Shown: positions 25,833 through 34,554, counted from the stretch's first letter. The stretch: 64,000 nt of DNA from Sporosarcina sp. FSL W7-1349 (GCF_038003045.1 NZ_JBBOOK010000001.1:1674001-1738000); one strand, 5' to 3'. Translations and numbers: made by a program. Notes: generated from the sequence alone by a model not told the origin.

Positions 25833-26306
25833 TTAGATATCGTCAAACTTTTTCAATTGAGCTTCTAACTCCGAATTACTTTTTTCGTATAACTCTATCA
25901 AATCATCATTAAACTGTAATGTCATCAACAAACTGTCCATTACTTGAGTAAATTCAACTTCTTCTAAGAGTTTCCGATACGTGATAGGCTTCACTTCGTT
26001 ATCACGAAGGTCCACAGTGATAGGCCCCTTTCGCTCCAAAGAAAAAATATACAACCTATTTGCTCTTAAGTCATGCTTAAGTATCGGTCCACGAGAACTC
26101 ATATAATCTGTATCTTTTCCTTTGAATCGATAACCCATCGAAGCTATCAGCTGCATCACCGGCATTAACTTAATAGCAGTTTGTCTAGTTTTTTCTTCCT
26201 GTTCGACAATCAGTTCTTTCTGTTTCAACTCAAGCTTATCAAGCAAGCTTGCATCTTCTTTATTCCGTTCAATGAATTCCTTAACTAAATCGTCTAATTT
26301 ATTCAT
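25833..26306 (-). CDS. Hypothetical protein, 157 residues
   Basis: Intact frame with GGGGGGAAG before ATG 26306. The N-terminal 45 residues are strongly charged and probably coiled-coil (KEFIERNKEDASLLDKLELK). The middle is a compact mixed region (RFKGKDTDYMSSRGPILKHD) and the end is helical and acidic. No family recognised. Its start overlaps by ATGA with a doubtful short upstream frame. Position inside the decayed element suggests phage or plasmid origin. Confidence 0.6.
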   Translation of the reverse strand: MNKLDDLVKEFIERNKEDASLLDKLELKQKELIVEQEEKTRQTAIKLMPVMQLIASMGYRFKGKDTDYMSSRGPILKHDLRANRLYIFSLERKGPITVDLRDNEVKPITYRKLLEEVEFTQVMDSLLMTLQFNDDLIELYEKSNSELEAQLKKFDDI

Positions 26307-26553
26307 TTGTATTCTTCCCCCCTCCTACTGACACAATACGCCAAGTAAGGTGAAAATCCCTCTTTATGTAAAAACGCCCAAAGACATAACACAACACATT
26401 GCAGCGTGTTTCCGCACGCGATCAATATGGTTTCTTCGGGCGCAAAGATAGGGAGACAGCACGCATTTTGTGTGGCGTAGGACAACGAGGATTCCCCGCA
26501 CCTACCCGCCTCCCCGACCTGCGTTCCACGGTATCATCCGGATTATACCTTCT
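26307..26553. other. Likely decayed sequence
   Basis: No convincing gene. A 60-codon minus-strand frame (26303-26485) has unusual Cys/aromatic content and no ribosome binding site. Confidence 0.4.
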
Positions 26554-26885
26554 TCACACATCCGACCTATCCGACATTTGCGACATCTTCCGTACTACAG
26601 TGTCTTTAATCCGGCCGATATGTCTATCTGATAATCCCATATGCAATCCGATCCTCCTCATGCTTTTACCTTCCAACAGCCAATGAAGCACTTCTCCTCC
26701 CCTTCTCTTCTCCGAAACGCCCGCCCGGCCCTCTCCAGTACACATCTCCATCAATTCCTGCAGTTTCCGGTCGGACAGCCGTTCTGGATGCTTGGCCCTC
26801 GCCCCTTGGCATTCCGATTACCTCCCACCCGTTCTGCGGGCTTTACGAGCCCTTTCTCGACCAATTGTTCTTGCAACGTCCTCAT
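26554..26885 (-). pseudogene. Frameshifted phage-type HTH protein
   Basis: From ATG 26885: MRTLQEQLVEKGLVKPAERV then GGNRNAKGRG, a frameshift, and KHPERLSDRKLQELMEMCTG. The rest ends in LLEGKSMRRIGLHMGLSDRH and IGRIKDTVVRKM, a helix-turn-helix like that of phage regulators or small terminase subunits. One-base shift at about 26800 breaks the gene. Part of the old integrated element. Confidence 0.55.
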
Positions 26886-26907
26886 CCCCTCACCCCTCTC
26901 CAATAAA

Positions 26908-26955
26908 AAATGACACCAAACAACAGCGGAAATGCCGTTGCTCAGTGTCCTCGGA
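26908..26955. terminator. Imperfect hairpin upstream of the manganese catalase
   Basis: GACAC....CAACAGCGG pairs with CCGTTG....GTGTC around AAATG. Possible transcription terminator for the minus-strand phage-type genes' upstream side or an isolated structure. Confidence 0.4.
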
Positions 26956-27043
26956 TGTTCCGATAGACGATTTTTTGATTTGGTATATTTTTTTCATTTT
27001 ACTTGATACTACTTAGCATTAATATATAAATGAGGTGCTAAAT

Positions 27044-27904
27044 GTGTATTACTACAAAGAAGAATTGATCAACCCCGTCACTCCACCCGACAAACCTGAC
27101 CCTGAAGCCGCTAAAGTAATGCAGGAAATCCTTGGTGGTCACTTTGGAGAAATGCGCACCATGATGCAGTACTTTTTCCAAAGTTCCAATTTCAGAGGTA
27201 AGGAAACACAATATCGCGATTTACTTCGTGGTGTATTTTTGGAAGAAATCGCTCATGTCGAGCTTGTGCAGAATACCATTAACCAATTATTAAATGATTC
27301 AGGTGAATCGGCTATCCCTGGTAATGCCGGAGCCGATCAGGCACCTCTTGATGATGCCGTTAGACATGCAAATCCCCATCATTACATTATGGGTGCTCAA
27401 GCTTCTCTTCCTGTAGATGCTGCGGGAAATCCTTGGAACGGTTCTTGGGTTTATTCACACGGAAACCTTATAGGTGATCTTCTTGATAACTTAGTGCTTG
27501 AATCCACTGGAGTCCTTCAAAAATCACGTATATATGAAATGAGTTCCAACAAAACATTTCGTGAAACATTAGCATTTCTCATTGTTCGAGATAACGCACA
27601 CCAAAATGCTTTTGCAAAAGCACTGGAAACGCTTGGTGTTGAATGGGGTAAGCTTTTCCCTGTCCCGAATTACGATATCAATAAATATCCTGAATGCCGA
27701 AAATATGTGGAGTTAGGATATCATAATGCACAATTCAATTTTAGATTAGACCCTACTCGCATAGGCGAAATTTTTCAAGGTCAAACTCCTAGCAGGAACA
27801 ATGAAACACTTTCAGTAACGGATCCTCCAAAAGGGTTTCCGGTTCCTTTAATGCCTCAAATGCCAAATGAACATAGTCCAGGTATTCAGGACATGAATAA
27901 CTAA
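27044..27904 (+). CDS. Manganese catalase
   Basis: 286-residue di-manganese catalase converting hydrogen peroxide to water and oxygen. Ferritin-like helices supply the ligands: FGEMRTMMQYFFQS (Glu), LEEIAHVELVQNTI (Glu, His), later LESTGVLQKSRIYEM (Glu) and VRDNAHQNAF (His). GTG 27044 is preferred, 6 nt after GAGGTG; the GTG nine bases upstream is inside that ribosome binding site. In Bacillales, homologues include CotJC and YdbD, and some are spore coat components. Followed by a strong terminator. It is the one clearly intact, useful gene inside the decayed element. Confidence 0.92.
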   Translation: MYYYKEELINPVTPPDKPDPEAAKVMQEILGGHFGEMRTMMQYFFQSSNFRGKETQYRDLLRGVFLEEIAHVELVQNTINQLLNDSGESAIPGNAGADQAPLDDAVRHANPHHYIMGAQASLPVDAAGNPWNGSWVYSHGNLIGDLLDNLVLESTGVLQKSRIYEMSSNKTFRETLAFLIVRDNAHQNAFAKALETLGVEWGKLFPVPNYDINKYPECRKYVELGYHNAQFNFRLDPTRIGEIFQGQTPSRNNETLSVTDPPKGFPVPLMPQMPNEHSPGIQDMNN

Positions 27905-27910
27905 AATAGT

Positions 27911-27938
27911 TCAGTCCCTTTACAAGGGACTGATTTTT
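27911..27938 (+). terminator. Terminator of the manganese catalase gene
   Basis: TCAGTCCCTT pairs with AAGGGACTGA around TAC, followed by TTTTTT. Seven bases after the stop codon. Confidence 0.88.
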
Positions 27939-27985
27939 TATCTCTCCGTGTAACTAACCTCATAAAACAACGACTTATCATCCTG

Positions 27986-28123
27986 TCAGGTGATGATTTG
28001 TTTGCCGAAACCTTCACCAGGCTTGTCCACCTCGTCAATAGAATTATCAATTACTCGATAAACCGCATTTTCCCCAAGACTTACCAACGTAGCATCTTTC
28101 ACTTCCACAAATTTCAGCTCTTT
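27986..28123 (-). pseudogene. C-terminal fragment of a probable phage gene
   Basis: A 45-codon frame with no start: KELKFVEVKDATLVSLGENA then VYRVIDNSIDEVDKPGEGFG and KQIIT. It reads like the end of a real protein, but the sequence upstream is in other frames. Not identified. Confidence 0.35.
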
Positions 28124-28215
28124 TTACGAATACATCTTCTTGAATTACGCCCACCTGGATCCCCTCCAATGTGTTACAATGATGTCAGCGAAGACGGGGA
28201 GGGATCCCTGTCTTT

Positions 28216-28434
28216 TTAATGCCCGAAAACCCCGTTCCTCCTCGGTTTATTTTCCCCTTTGTAGTCCTGGTCAATGAGCAGCAAGGCAACACCCTTCTGA
28301 TTGGTCCCGCAAGCTTTGGCTATGTCGCTGATAAGCTCACCCTCGTCCCACATTTTATGGAAGTCCGACCACTTCCACTTGTTGCTATCACCGTCAAACA
28401 GCAAATGAATCTGATCCGTTATTTTTCTGACCAT
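28216..28434 (-). CDS. Small phage-type protein, 72 residues
   Basis: KITDQIHLLFDGDSNKWKWS, then DFHKMWDEGELISDIAKACG and TNQKGVALLLIDQDYKGENK. The GELISDIAKACGTNQKGVALLLI segment looks like a helix-turn-helix. Its start overlaps the end of the gene at 28419-28691 by 16 nt, and it is the last of three coupled small genes. Not assigned to a known family. Confidence 0.55.
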   Translation of the reverse strand: MVRKITDQIHLLFDGDSNKWKWSDFHKMWDEGELISDIAKACGTNQKGVALLLIDQDYKGENKPRRNGVFGH

Positions 28435-28691
28435 ACCTCCACCTCTCTTAGTTGATCCTTCAGCTGCACGAACAATTCCTCGTCCCTTGCATCCAGTGCA
28501 TTAATCCGAATCAGGAGCATGTCCTGATCCGTGAAAGCCGTCCCGATGCTGGGATGGTGCTCCAAATACCATCGATGCTCATTGGTGCCGCTAAACATCC
28601 CTGGCCCTAGCTTTCGGGAGTCGGCGTGATTTATTTGCATTTGTTGTAGCAACGCCGCTTTCATCATACATCTGAAGAATTCCTCACCCAT
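28419..28691 (-). CDS. Small phage-type protein, 90 residues
   Basis: Starts at ATG 28691 right after GAGGAGTGAGGGGA: MGEEFFRCMMKAALLQQMQI, then NEHRWYLEHHPSIGTAFTDQ and RDEELFVQLKDQLREVEVW. No known fold recognised. The start overlaps by a few bases the stop of the gene upstream (28684-28860), and its own end overlaps the next gene, so the three are probably cotranslated. Typical of phage early-gene cassettes. Confidence 0.6.
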   Translation of the reverse strand: MGEEFFRCMMKAALLQQMQINHADSRKLGPGMFSGTNEHRWYLEHHPSIGTAFTDQDMLLIRINALDARDEELFVQLKDQLREVEVWSEK

Positions 28692-28860
28692 TCCCCTCAC
28701 TCCTCGCGAGATTTTGTGCATATCGCAATTGCTGATGAATATATGGATCGTCATGATTACCAACACCGGCTAGCCAATCCGTTACTCGGCTGTGGATGTT
28801 TTGCAATGCTTCAATTGGAATTCGATCTGATAGTTTTGATATTTCCTGTATCTGGTTCAT
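28684..28860 (-). CDS. Small DUF6877-like phage protein, 58 residues
   Basis: MNQIQEISKLSDRIPIEALQ then NIHSRVTDWLAGVGNHDDPY and IHQQLRYAQNLARSEGNG. It resembles the short DUF6877 proteins of Bacillus phages, as recalled. GAGGGG is 9 nt before ATG 28860. First of three overlapping small genes. Confidence 0.6.
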   Translation of the reverse strand: MNQIQEISKLSDRIPIEALQNIHSRVTDWLAGVGNHDDPYIHQQLRYAQNLARSEGNG

Positions 28861-29128
28861 GATCATCCACCCCTCATGCGCATACTCTGCTCTTTTTTCT
28901 TAAACCCTCCCCTTTCCAAAGTTATTTGAAGCTTGTCCAAAAGGAGGTATTTACCACTGTTGGGACTTTCACTCCCCTGCCCTACCAGGGCTTTTCTTTT
29001 AACCAACAACCCAAACGTACATTCTTGAAAGGAGATAAATTAGATGAAATCACTAGAAAGATCCACTTTCCACCATGAGTATAAGCGGATTACAACCACA
29101 TGAATTTTAACTGAAAGGAGTTACAGCC
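28861..29128. other. Spacer with hairpin and a 19-codon ORF
   Basis: GCCCTACCAGGGC with TTTTCTTTT (about 28980-29002) may be a plus-strand terminator. ATG at about 29044 after GAAAGGAG opens a 19-codon frame (MKSLERSTFHHEYKRITTT) of unknown meaning just before the broken integrase. Confidence 0.4.
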
Positions 29129-30225
29129 ATGGCTAAAGGACATGCACGACCGCGTGGAAAAGGTAAATATCAATTAGAAGTAGATTTAGGCGAGAATTGG
29201 GGGTAAGAGCAGAAATTGGAGATACAGAACAGTATCTGCAAAAAACCAAAGTGAAGCAGATATTCAACTTGCTAAATTTGTGGCCAAGCTGACTGACAAA
29301 GGATACGTCGAAGACAAAAAAATTGGGTTCATCGAATTTGTGAATAACATTTAGTTACCCAAGTGCGCAAAAAAACGTCTAGCTGATACAACTTTAGAAA
29401 TATACGTTGATCATCTGGAATTGCGTATTTTACCAGCATTTCAATATTTCCGTATCGAAGAGGTGAAGCCGCTTCATATTATCGATTTTTTAGACAATCT
29501 AGGTGAAGATGGTATGTGGGCAGACGGAAAAGAAGGTAAGCTATCCAGTAGCACAATCCGCTACCATTATCGTATCTTGAACAATATTTTTAACTTAGCC
29601 GTGGAAATCAAATACTTGAAAGAATCTCCGTTAGACGGCGTCAAGAAGCCGCTAGAAGAATATAAAGAAGTTGTGCCGTATTCACTCGACGAAGCGAGTG
29701 ACGTAATTAGCGCTCTCGAAGGCGAGTTGCTGCATTGGCAGATCACGTTAAAATTGGACAGGAACGTTGTTAAGGTTAGAGATGCTTTGACTTATACGAA
29801 AAGAAACGGTTACCAAATTAACGAAATTAAAAAAGGAAGCAGAAGGTCAAAACGAAGAGACATTTCATTGCCAGAGGATTTGATCAAAGACATCGAACGC
29901 TTGATCAAGCAACGAAAAAAAGAAAGGTTCGAATTCAAAAAAGAGGATTTGTGGAAGAATGGAGAACACTTTTTGTTACTGTGTCACGAAAATGTGAACC
30001 TTACCATCCAACATCAATTAAAAATTGGTGGGTGCGATTCTTGAAACGTCACAAAAGTTATGTGTCGATTCACGCCTTGTGTCAGACAATGATTAATCTT
30101 TTGATCGATCTGGCCATTCCGGTATCGGTATCACCAATGACATTTATGGACACAAAATTCAAACCGTCGATGAGATGGCGATAAAAAAATTAAGCGATGC
30201 TCTGAAAAGCAAAAAAGCGCATTAG
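29129..30225 (+). pseudogene. Tyrosine recombinase (phage/ICE integrase), multiply broken
   Basis: Begins MAKGHARPRGKGKYQLEVDL after CTGAAAGGAG. A stop and shift follow, then WRYRTVSAKNQSEADIQLAK, a second stop, and the SAM-like core-binding domain (KRLADTTLEIYVDHLELRIL; STIRYHYRILNNIFNLAVEI). The catalytic domain has lost the first Arg box by an internal deletion (LHWQITLKL joined to DRNVVKV). Further shifts destroy the HxxR box, yet SGHSGIGITNDIYGHKIQ at the end keeps the nucleophile Tyr region. It points at the 3' end of tRNA-Val 160 bp away, the classic site for such integrases. Confidence 0.85.
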
Positions 30226-30296
30226 GAATCATCACGAAACAATATGTTTTTCGATTTCGCCGTCAAAATGTCGGCAAAGCTGCCTATAAAAATAAA

Positions 30297-30359
30297 AACA
30301 GACCCTAGGCATCCGGCCTAATAGGTCTGTTTCGCGAGATAAACCGTTGTTCCGACGGT
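30297..30359 (-). ncRNA. Paired hairpin element, copy 2, downstream of tRNA-Val
   Basis: On the minus strand ACCGTCGGAACAACGGT (30359-30343) forms a small hairpin, and AACAGACC..TAGGC..GCCTA..GGTCTGTT (30297-30332) a larger one ending in TTTTTATTTTT. The second is a strong terminator for tRNA-Val. Shares order, loop bases and spacing with the element at 16986-17047. Confidence 0.55.
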
Positions 30360-30382
30360 CTTCTCATAGGTTTGGCACCTAA

Positions 30383-30455
30383 TGATTCCGACTGGGCTCG
30401 AACCAGCGACCTCTACCCTGTCAAGGTAGCGCTCTCCCAGCTGAGCTACGGAATC
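30383..30455 (-). tRNA. tRNA-Val (GAC)
   Basis: 73 bases forming a complete cloverleaf: acceptor GATTCCG with CGGAATC, D-arm AGCTCAGCTGGGAGAGCG, anticodon arm CTACC-TTGACAG-GGTAG with anticodon GAC, T-arm GCTGG-TTCGAGC-CCAGT region, discriminator A. CCA is not encoded. The 3' end faces a broken integrase, so it is probably an attachment site. Confidence 0.95.
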
Positions 30456-30492
30456 GGGAGAATATGCTTAATGTCTCTGTTGGACAATTACT

Positions 30493-30520
30493 ATTATAGC
30501 AAGTCTGCAAGGGAAGTCAA
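30493..30520 (-). promoter_or_regulatory. Sigma-A promoter of tRNA-Val
   Basis: Minus strand TTGACT, 16-nt spacer, TATAAT; about 30 nt before the tRNA 5' end. Strong match on both boxes. Confidence 0.8.
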
Positions 30521-30616
30521 CACCTTTTGTAAAAGTTTATTAAGAATCTTTTTTACTGAGGAAAATACCTGTTGATCCCGGAAGAGGGGTAAAGTTGACC
30601 TTCATTCATCCCAAAC

Positions 30617-30654
30617 AAAAAACCTGAATCTCTTTTGGAGATTTCAGGTTTTTT
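30617..30654 (-). terminator. Terminator of the glnQHMP-like operon
   Basis: AAAAAACCTGAAATCTC pairs with GATTCAGGTTTTTT on the minus strand, 5 nt after the last permease stop. Confidence 0.9.
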
Positions 30655-30658
30655 AGTG

Positions 30659-31312
30659 CTAAGCCCGCTTGAGTTCAAGGCGTTTAGCCAAGATGGAAAG
30701 GGCGTAGTTGACGACGAAATACATCAGGGAAATGAGCAGGAAAATCGGAATGACGTATTTCGTGCTTTGTCCTTGGATGATCTTCGCATGGTGCAGCAGT
30801 TCCGGCAATGCAATGATAATGGCAAGCGATGTATCCTTTAATAAGGAGATAAACTGGCTCACCAAGTTTGGAACCATTCGACGCAAAGCCTGTGGTAATA
30901 TAATCAACCGCAACGACTGGACGTATGAAAGGCCTGATGAGCGCGCCGCTTCCATTTGGCCCTTTTCGATTGAATTCAAACCGCCTCGGACAATTTCTGC
31001 AAGCATGGCCGATTCGAAAACCGTAAGTGCCACGATAGCCGAAACGGTGATACCTAAGTTGATCCCCAATTCAGGAAGCGCGAAATACGTAAATAGAATG
31101 ATGAGAAGAAGCGGCAAGTTCCGGATCATCTCAACGAGCACGGCCAACACTTGTGAAACGACCGGCATTTTCGAAAAACGTAACGTGCCGACCAATCCTC
31201 CAATAAGAAAACTGAAGAATATGGAGATAAACGCCACTTTTAGCGTCACCATGAAGCCTTCCATCAAAAACTTCAAGTTATCAGGAGAAAACGCTCCGAC
31301 GAAATCCATCAT
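30659..31312 (-). CDS. glnP: Polar amino-acid ABC transporter permease, GlnP-like
   Basis: 217-residue HisM/GlnP-type inner-membrane permease with five predicted membrane helices. The coupling (EAA) loop reads EAARSSGLSYVQSLRLIILP followed by QALRRMVPNL. Last gene of a four-gene operon in the order ATPase, binding protein, permease, permease, the same as B. subtilis glnQHMP. It pairs with the permease at 31322-31972 to form the translocation pore. RBS AAGGAGG overlaps the spacer between genes. Substrate glutamine or another polar amino acid is inference from family. Confidence 0.88.
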   Translation of the reverse strand: MMDFVGAFSPDNLKFLMEGFMVTLKVAFISIFFSFLIGGLVGTLRFSKMPVVSQVLAVLVEMIRNLPLLLIILFTYFALPELGINLGITVSAIVALTVFESAMLAEIVRGGLNSIEKGQMEAARSSGLSYVQSLRLIILPQALRRMVPNLVSQFISLLKDTSLAIIIALPELLHHAKIIQGQSTKYVIPIFLLISLMYFVVNYALSILAKRLELKRA

Positions 31313-31321
31313 GACACCTCC

Positions 31322-31972
31322 TTAATGGCTATTGGCCAGGCGCTTCTCTAAATAGTTCACGCCTAAACTCAATGGAATCGTAATTACTAAATAAAACAAA
31401 GCTACGAAAATATACACGTCAAACACGATATACGTCTTTGCTGAAATCAAATCCCCCTGATACATCAGGTCTCCCCCTGCAATTAGTGCCAAAATGGAGG
31501 AGTTTTTCACCAGATTGATGAACTGATTGCCAATCGGCGGAATAACGATCTTGATCGCTTGCGGCAAGATGATCATTCGCATCGTCTGGACATATGTCAA
31601 ACCGGACGAGCGGGCCGCTTCCATCTGCCCTTTTGGAACCGATAAGATTCCCGATCGTATCGCTTCTGCAATAAAGGCCGACGTATAGATGGAAAGAGCA
31701 ATCGTTCCTGCTGTCAGACCGGAAAATCGGATGCCTAATGTAGGTGTCCCGACAAAAAAGAAAAATGCAATAATGACGAGCGGAATATTCCGGAAAAACT
31801 CTGTATAGGCTGTGCCGAACCAGCGTAACGGCGCAATTGTCGTAATCCTCATGACAGCGATGATGACTCCGATGACGAAGCTTGCCACGAGCGCAATCAG
31901 ACTGGCGATGAGTGTCACTTTGAACCCATCCAAGAACATATCAAAATAATTTGTCAGAATCGAAAAGTCCAT
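31322..31972 (-). CDS. glnM: Polar amino-acid ABC transporter permease, GlnM-like
   Basis: 216-residue permease, paralogous to its downstream neighbour, five predicted helices. EAA loop: EAARSSGLTYVQTMRMIILP and QAIKIVIPPIGNQF. It lies about 90 nt after the binding-protein gene and 9 nt before the second permease. Members of this subfamily work as heterodimers. GAGGTGGAA precedes the ATG. Confidence 0.88.
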   Translation of the reverse strand: MDFSILTNYFDMFLDGFKVTLIASLIALVASFVIGVIIAVMRITTIAPLRWFGTAYTEFFRNIPLVIIAFFFFVGTPTLGIRFSGLTAGTIALSIYTSAFIAEAIRSGILSVPKGQMEAARSSGLTYVQTMRMIILPQAIKIVIPPIGNQFINLVKNSSILALIAGGDLMYQGDLISAKTYIVFDVYIFVALFYLVITIPLSLGVNYLEKRLANSH

Positions 31973-32061
31973 TCGTATTCCACCTCACTTACCTGAATCA
32001 GGATGAGCGCATTAGCTGCTCACCCTGATCATCATTTATACTTGCTGACGGCTTAACAGAT

Positions 32062-32907
32062 TCAATCAAACCAATTGTTATAAATATTGTCGAATTCGCC
32101 GCTCTCATGCAATTCCTTTAGTGCTGCATTCAAAGCATCCAGCAATTCCGTTTCACCTTTTTTCACAGCGATTCCGTATGGCTCATCTGTGAAGGTGCCG
32201 CCAACCAATTCATAGTTATTATCTTCTGAAGCCATTCCGAGAAGGATTGAGTTATCTGTTGTCAACGTATCCCCTTGACCTGCTTTCAGCGCAGTGAATG
32301 CTTCCGCATAGTTCTCAAATTCCAGTACTGGTGCTTCTGGTGCTTTTTCGCGAATGTTATCTGTAGATGTTGAGCCTTTTACTGCCAGAACAGTCGTTTT
32401 GGAGTTCAAATCTTCAATACTTTGGATCGGGCTTCCCTTTTTAACAAGGAGGGATTGCCCCGCTTCGAAATAAACGTCTGTGAAGTCAACTTCTTTCTTA
32501 CGCTCTTCCGTGATTGTCATCGTTGCGACGATCATATCGATATCCCCTTTATTCAAAAGAGGCATTCTCGTTTTGGATGTAACTTCGACCAATTCAATTT
32601 TGCTTTCATCCCCAAGGATTGACTTTGCCAATTGTTTTGCGATATCGATATCGAACCCTTCCACTTCACCGGAGGATGGGTTTTTCAAGCCGAACAGTTT
32701 TGTGTCAAATTTAACCCCGACAACTAACTTGTCTCGCTCTTTAATCGCTTCTAAGGCATTGCTTGACGTTTGGGAGCCGCTTGAATCCCCTCCGCCACTG
32801 CCGCTAGTACTGCCTTCCTCGTTCTTCTTCGTCCCGCAAGCTGCCAATAGAATGATTGACAAAATGGCGGTCAATGCAAGCATAAACAGTTTTTTAGATT
32901 TCAACAT
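32062..32907 (-). CDS. glnH: Amino-acid ABC transporter substrate-binding lipoprotein, GlnH-like
   Basis: 281-residue lipoprotein. The signal peptide ends in LLAAC (lipobox), then a Ser/Gly linker (STSGSGGGDSSGSQ) before a type II periplasmic-binding fold: KERDKLVVGVKFDTKLFGLK and SGEVEGFDIDIAKQLAKSIL. Anchored on the outer face of the membrane, it delivers glutamine or glutamate-like amino acids to the two permeases. ATG 32907 is 9 nt from AAAAGGAG; an ATG at 32916 abuts it. Confidence 0.9.
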   Translation of the reverse strand: MLKSKKLFMLALTAILSIILLAACGTKKNEEGSTSGSGGGDSSGSQTSSNALEAIKERDKLVVGVKFDTKLFGLKNPSSGEVEGFDIDIAKQLAKSILGDESKIELVEVTSKTRMPLLNKGDIDMIVATMTITEERKKEVDFTDVYFEAGQSLLVKKGSPIQSIEDLNSKTTVLAVKGSTSTDNIREKAPEAPVLEFENYAEAFTALKAGQGDTLTTDNSILLGMASEDNNYELVGGTFTDEPYGIAVKKGETELLDALNAALKELHESGEFDNIYNNWFD

Positions 32908-32928
32908 TTTCAACATCTCCTTTTCCTT

Positions 32929-33657
32929 TTAGTGGTTTAAAATACGGCTGAGGAATAATCGTGCCCGTTCTTCTTTCGGGCTTGCGAAAAAGTCAGCCGG
33001 TGTTGCCTCTTCCAAGATGCGTCCTTGGTCCATGAAGACTATGCGATCGCCCACTTCCTTAGCGAATCCCATTTCATGCGTGACGACGACCATCGTCATC
33101 CCTTCCCGTGCAAGCGTTTTCATAACATCCAACACTTCACCGACCATTTCAGGGTCCAATGCAGAAGTCGGTTCGTCAAACAGCATGATTTCCGGTTTCA
33201 TGGCCAATCCTCTTGCAATCGCTACGCGCTGTTGCTGTCCTCCAGATAACTGTGACGGGAAAGAAGATGCTTTATCCGGAATCCCGACTTTTTCCAAGTA
33301 GTACATCGCCGTTTTCTTCGCTTCTGCCGATGATTGTTTCAAAACATTGACCGGTGCGAGTGTGATGTTTTCTAGGACCGTCTTATGCGGGTATAGGTTG
33401 AAATGCTGGAATACCATTCCGATGTTGCGTCGCAATTTATTGATATCCGTACTTTTCGCGTTGACTACCGTTCCATTGACAGAAAGAGCCCCGTCTGTAA
33501 CCGCTTCCAATTTGTTGATGCAGCGGAGCAACGTACTTTTTCCGGAACCGGATGGGCCAATGACAACAACCACTTCGCCATCTTTTATCTCTAAATTGAT
33601 ATCTTTAAGTACATGGAAATCTCCATAATACTTATTTACATTTGCAAATGAAATCAT
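32929..33657 (-). CDS. glnQ: Amino-acid ABC transporter ATP-binding protein, GlnQ-like
   Basis: 242-residue ATPase with Walker [13 protein letters not shown]-loop [13 protein letters not shown], signature [16 protein letters not shown], Walker [15 protein letters not shown] and the H-loop [12 protein letters not shown] 33657 is 8 nt from AAAGGAG. First gene of the operon, downstream of a good sigma-A promoter. It drives uptake with the products of the next three genes. Confidence 0.93.
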   Translation of the reverse strand: MISFANVNKYYGDFHVLKDINLEIKDGEVVVVIGPSGSGKSTLLRCINKLEAVTDGALSVNGTVVNAKSTDINKLRRNIGMVFQHFNLYPHKTVLENITLAPVNVLKQSSAEAKKTAMYYLEKVGIPDKASSFPSQLSGGQQQRVAIARGLAMKPEIMLFDEPTSALDPEMVGEVLDVMKTLAREGMTMVVVTHEMGFAKEVGDRIVFMDQGRILEEATPADFFASPKEERARLFLSRILNH

Positions 33658-33709
33658 GGTCATTCTCCTTTCTAAGCGTTTCGGAATCCATGCAATTCCA
33701 AGTAACTTT

Positions 33710-33738
33710 ATTATAATTGTAACATTGGAGATAAGCAA
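33710..33738 (-). promoter_or_regulatory. Sigma-A promoter of the glnQHMP-like operon
   Basis: Minus strand TTGCTT, a 17-nt spacer and TATAAT, about 50 nt before glnQ. No TnrA-type palindrome is evident nearby. Confidence 0.65.
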
Positions 33739-33831
33739 TTATATCTTTTAAATAGAACAATTGTCTGATTGATTTTGCCATTTAACTTAATAAAAATCTA
33801 CTATTTTTTATTTCTTTTATTAGCAATCACA

Positions 33832-33872
33832 AAAAAAGCCTGAAAAGGGAGTCGTTCTACCCTTTTTCAGAC
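33832..33872 (-). terminator. Terminator of the PgpA-like gene
   Basis: TGAAAAAGGG pairs with CCCTTTTCA, followed on the minus strand by GGCTTTTTTT. About 10 nt after the stop. Confidence 0.85.
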
Positions 33873-33881
33873 TTCTAATTT

Positions 33882-34445
33882 TCAATCCGCTTTTTCCTTT
33901 TCTTCCTGCTCCACATCTTGCAGTATCGCTTCCGCCTCCTGTAAATCTCGTGTCCGATGGGCGGTCCGGGAGGCGGCGCATGCCGCCACACTTGCTATCA
34001 AATCATCCAGGAATGTGTGGATGCCGTTTCCTTTATTCGTATCCAATTCGTTGATAATCCCGATTTTATTCTTATCCAGGTGTCCGAAAGTCGTCACGGC
34101 AATGGAGCCATATGTAAACACGGCGCCTAGCGCAATCGTTTCATCCACCCCGAAAAGCCCTTCATCGGCTTCGACGATTTGCTGGAGCGGCGCGGAGAGC
34201 ATTCCTTTTTCCGCTAGCTCATCCAGTTCGATGCCGACTAAGATCGCGTGTTGGAGTTCCCGTTTCCGTAGCACGCTTTCTACGGCATTGATGCAATCAT
34301 CCATTTTCAAATCCGCATTGTAAGGAATTTGCATTTCATACACGATCATTGCAATATCTTTCACTGTTACCCCACGGCGGAGCAACGCCTGTTTTGTCGC
34401 TTCTGTCACCACTTTTGAATGGACGATCTTCGATGTGTCAAACAT
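33882..34445 (-). CDS. Phosphatidylglycerophosphatase A family protein (YutG-like)
   Basis: 187-residue protein like B. subtilis YutG. The family hallmark is visible as LDTNKGNGIHTFLDDLIASV, and the earlier ESVLRKRELQHAILVGIELD matches the Bacillus form. It is proposed to dephosphorylate phosphatidylglycerophosphate in phospholipid synthesis; the Bacillus proteins lack the long membrane part of E. coli PgpA. ATG 34445 is 9 nt from AAAGGGG. The C-terminus is a charged tail. Monocistronic. Confidence 0.8.
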   Translation of the reverse strand: MFDTSKIVHSKVVTEATKQALLRRGVTVKDIAMIVYEMQIPYNADLKMDDCINAVESVLRKRELQHAILVGIELDELAEKGMLSAPLQQIVEADEGLFGVDETIALGAVFTYGSIAVTTFGHLDKNKIGIINELDTNKGNGIHTFLDDLIASVAACAASRTAHRTRDLQEAEAILQDVEQEEKEKAD

Positions 34446-34554
34446 AGTAGTCAACCCCTTTATTTGTCATGCGTCTCACAATACAACCATTATGCCTGCT
34501 CCATCCTTTATGATACAATTCCGATAGAATCGCTTTCACTAGGAGGAATGGAAC

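Noticed and set aside
26303..26485. 60-codon minus-strand frame overlapping the start of the 157-residue gene by ATGA
   Set aside because: No ribosome binding site and unusual composition; the downstream gene has its own strong site.
30708..31325. 205-codon plus-strand frame opposite the permease gene
   Set aside because: It lies entirely antisense to an intact permease with clear family motifs; composition is that of a shadow frame.
33658..33740. TnrA site upstream of glnQ
   Set aside because: No TGTNA-N7-TNACA palindrome could be found; only a sigma-A promoter is supported.
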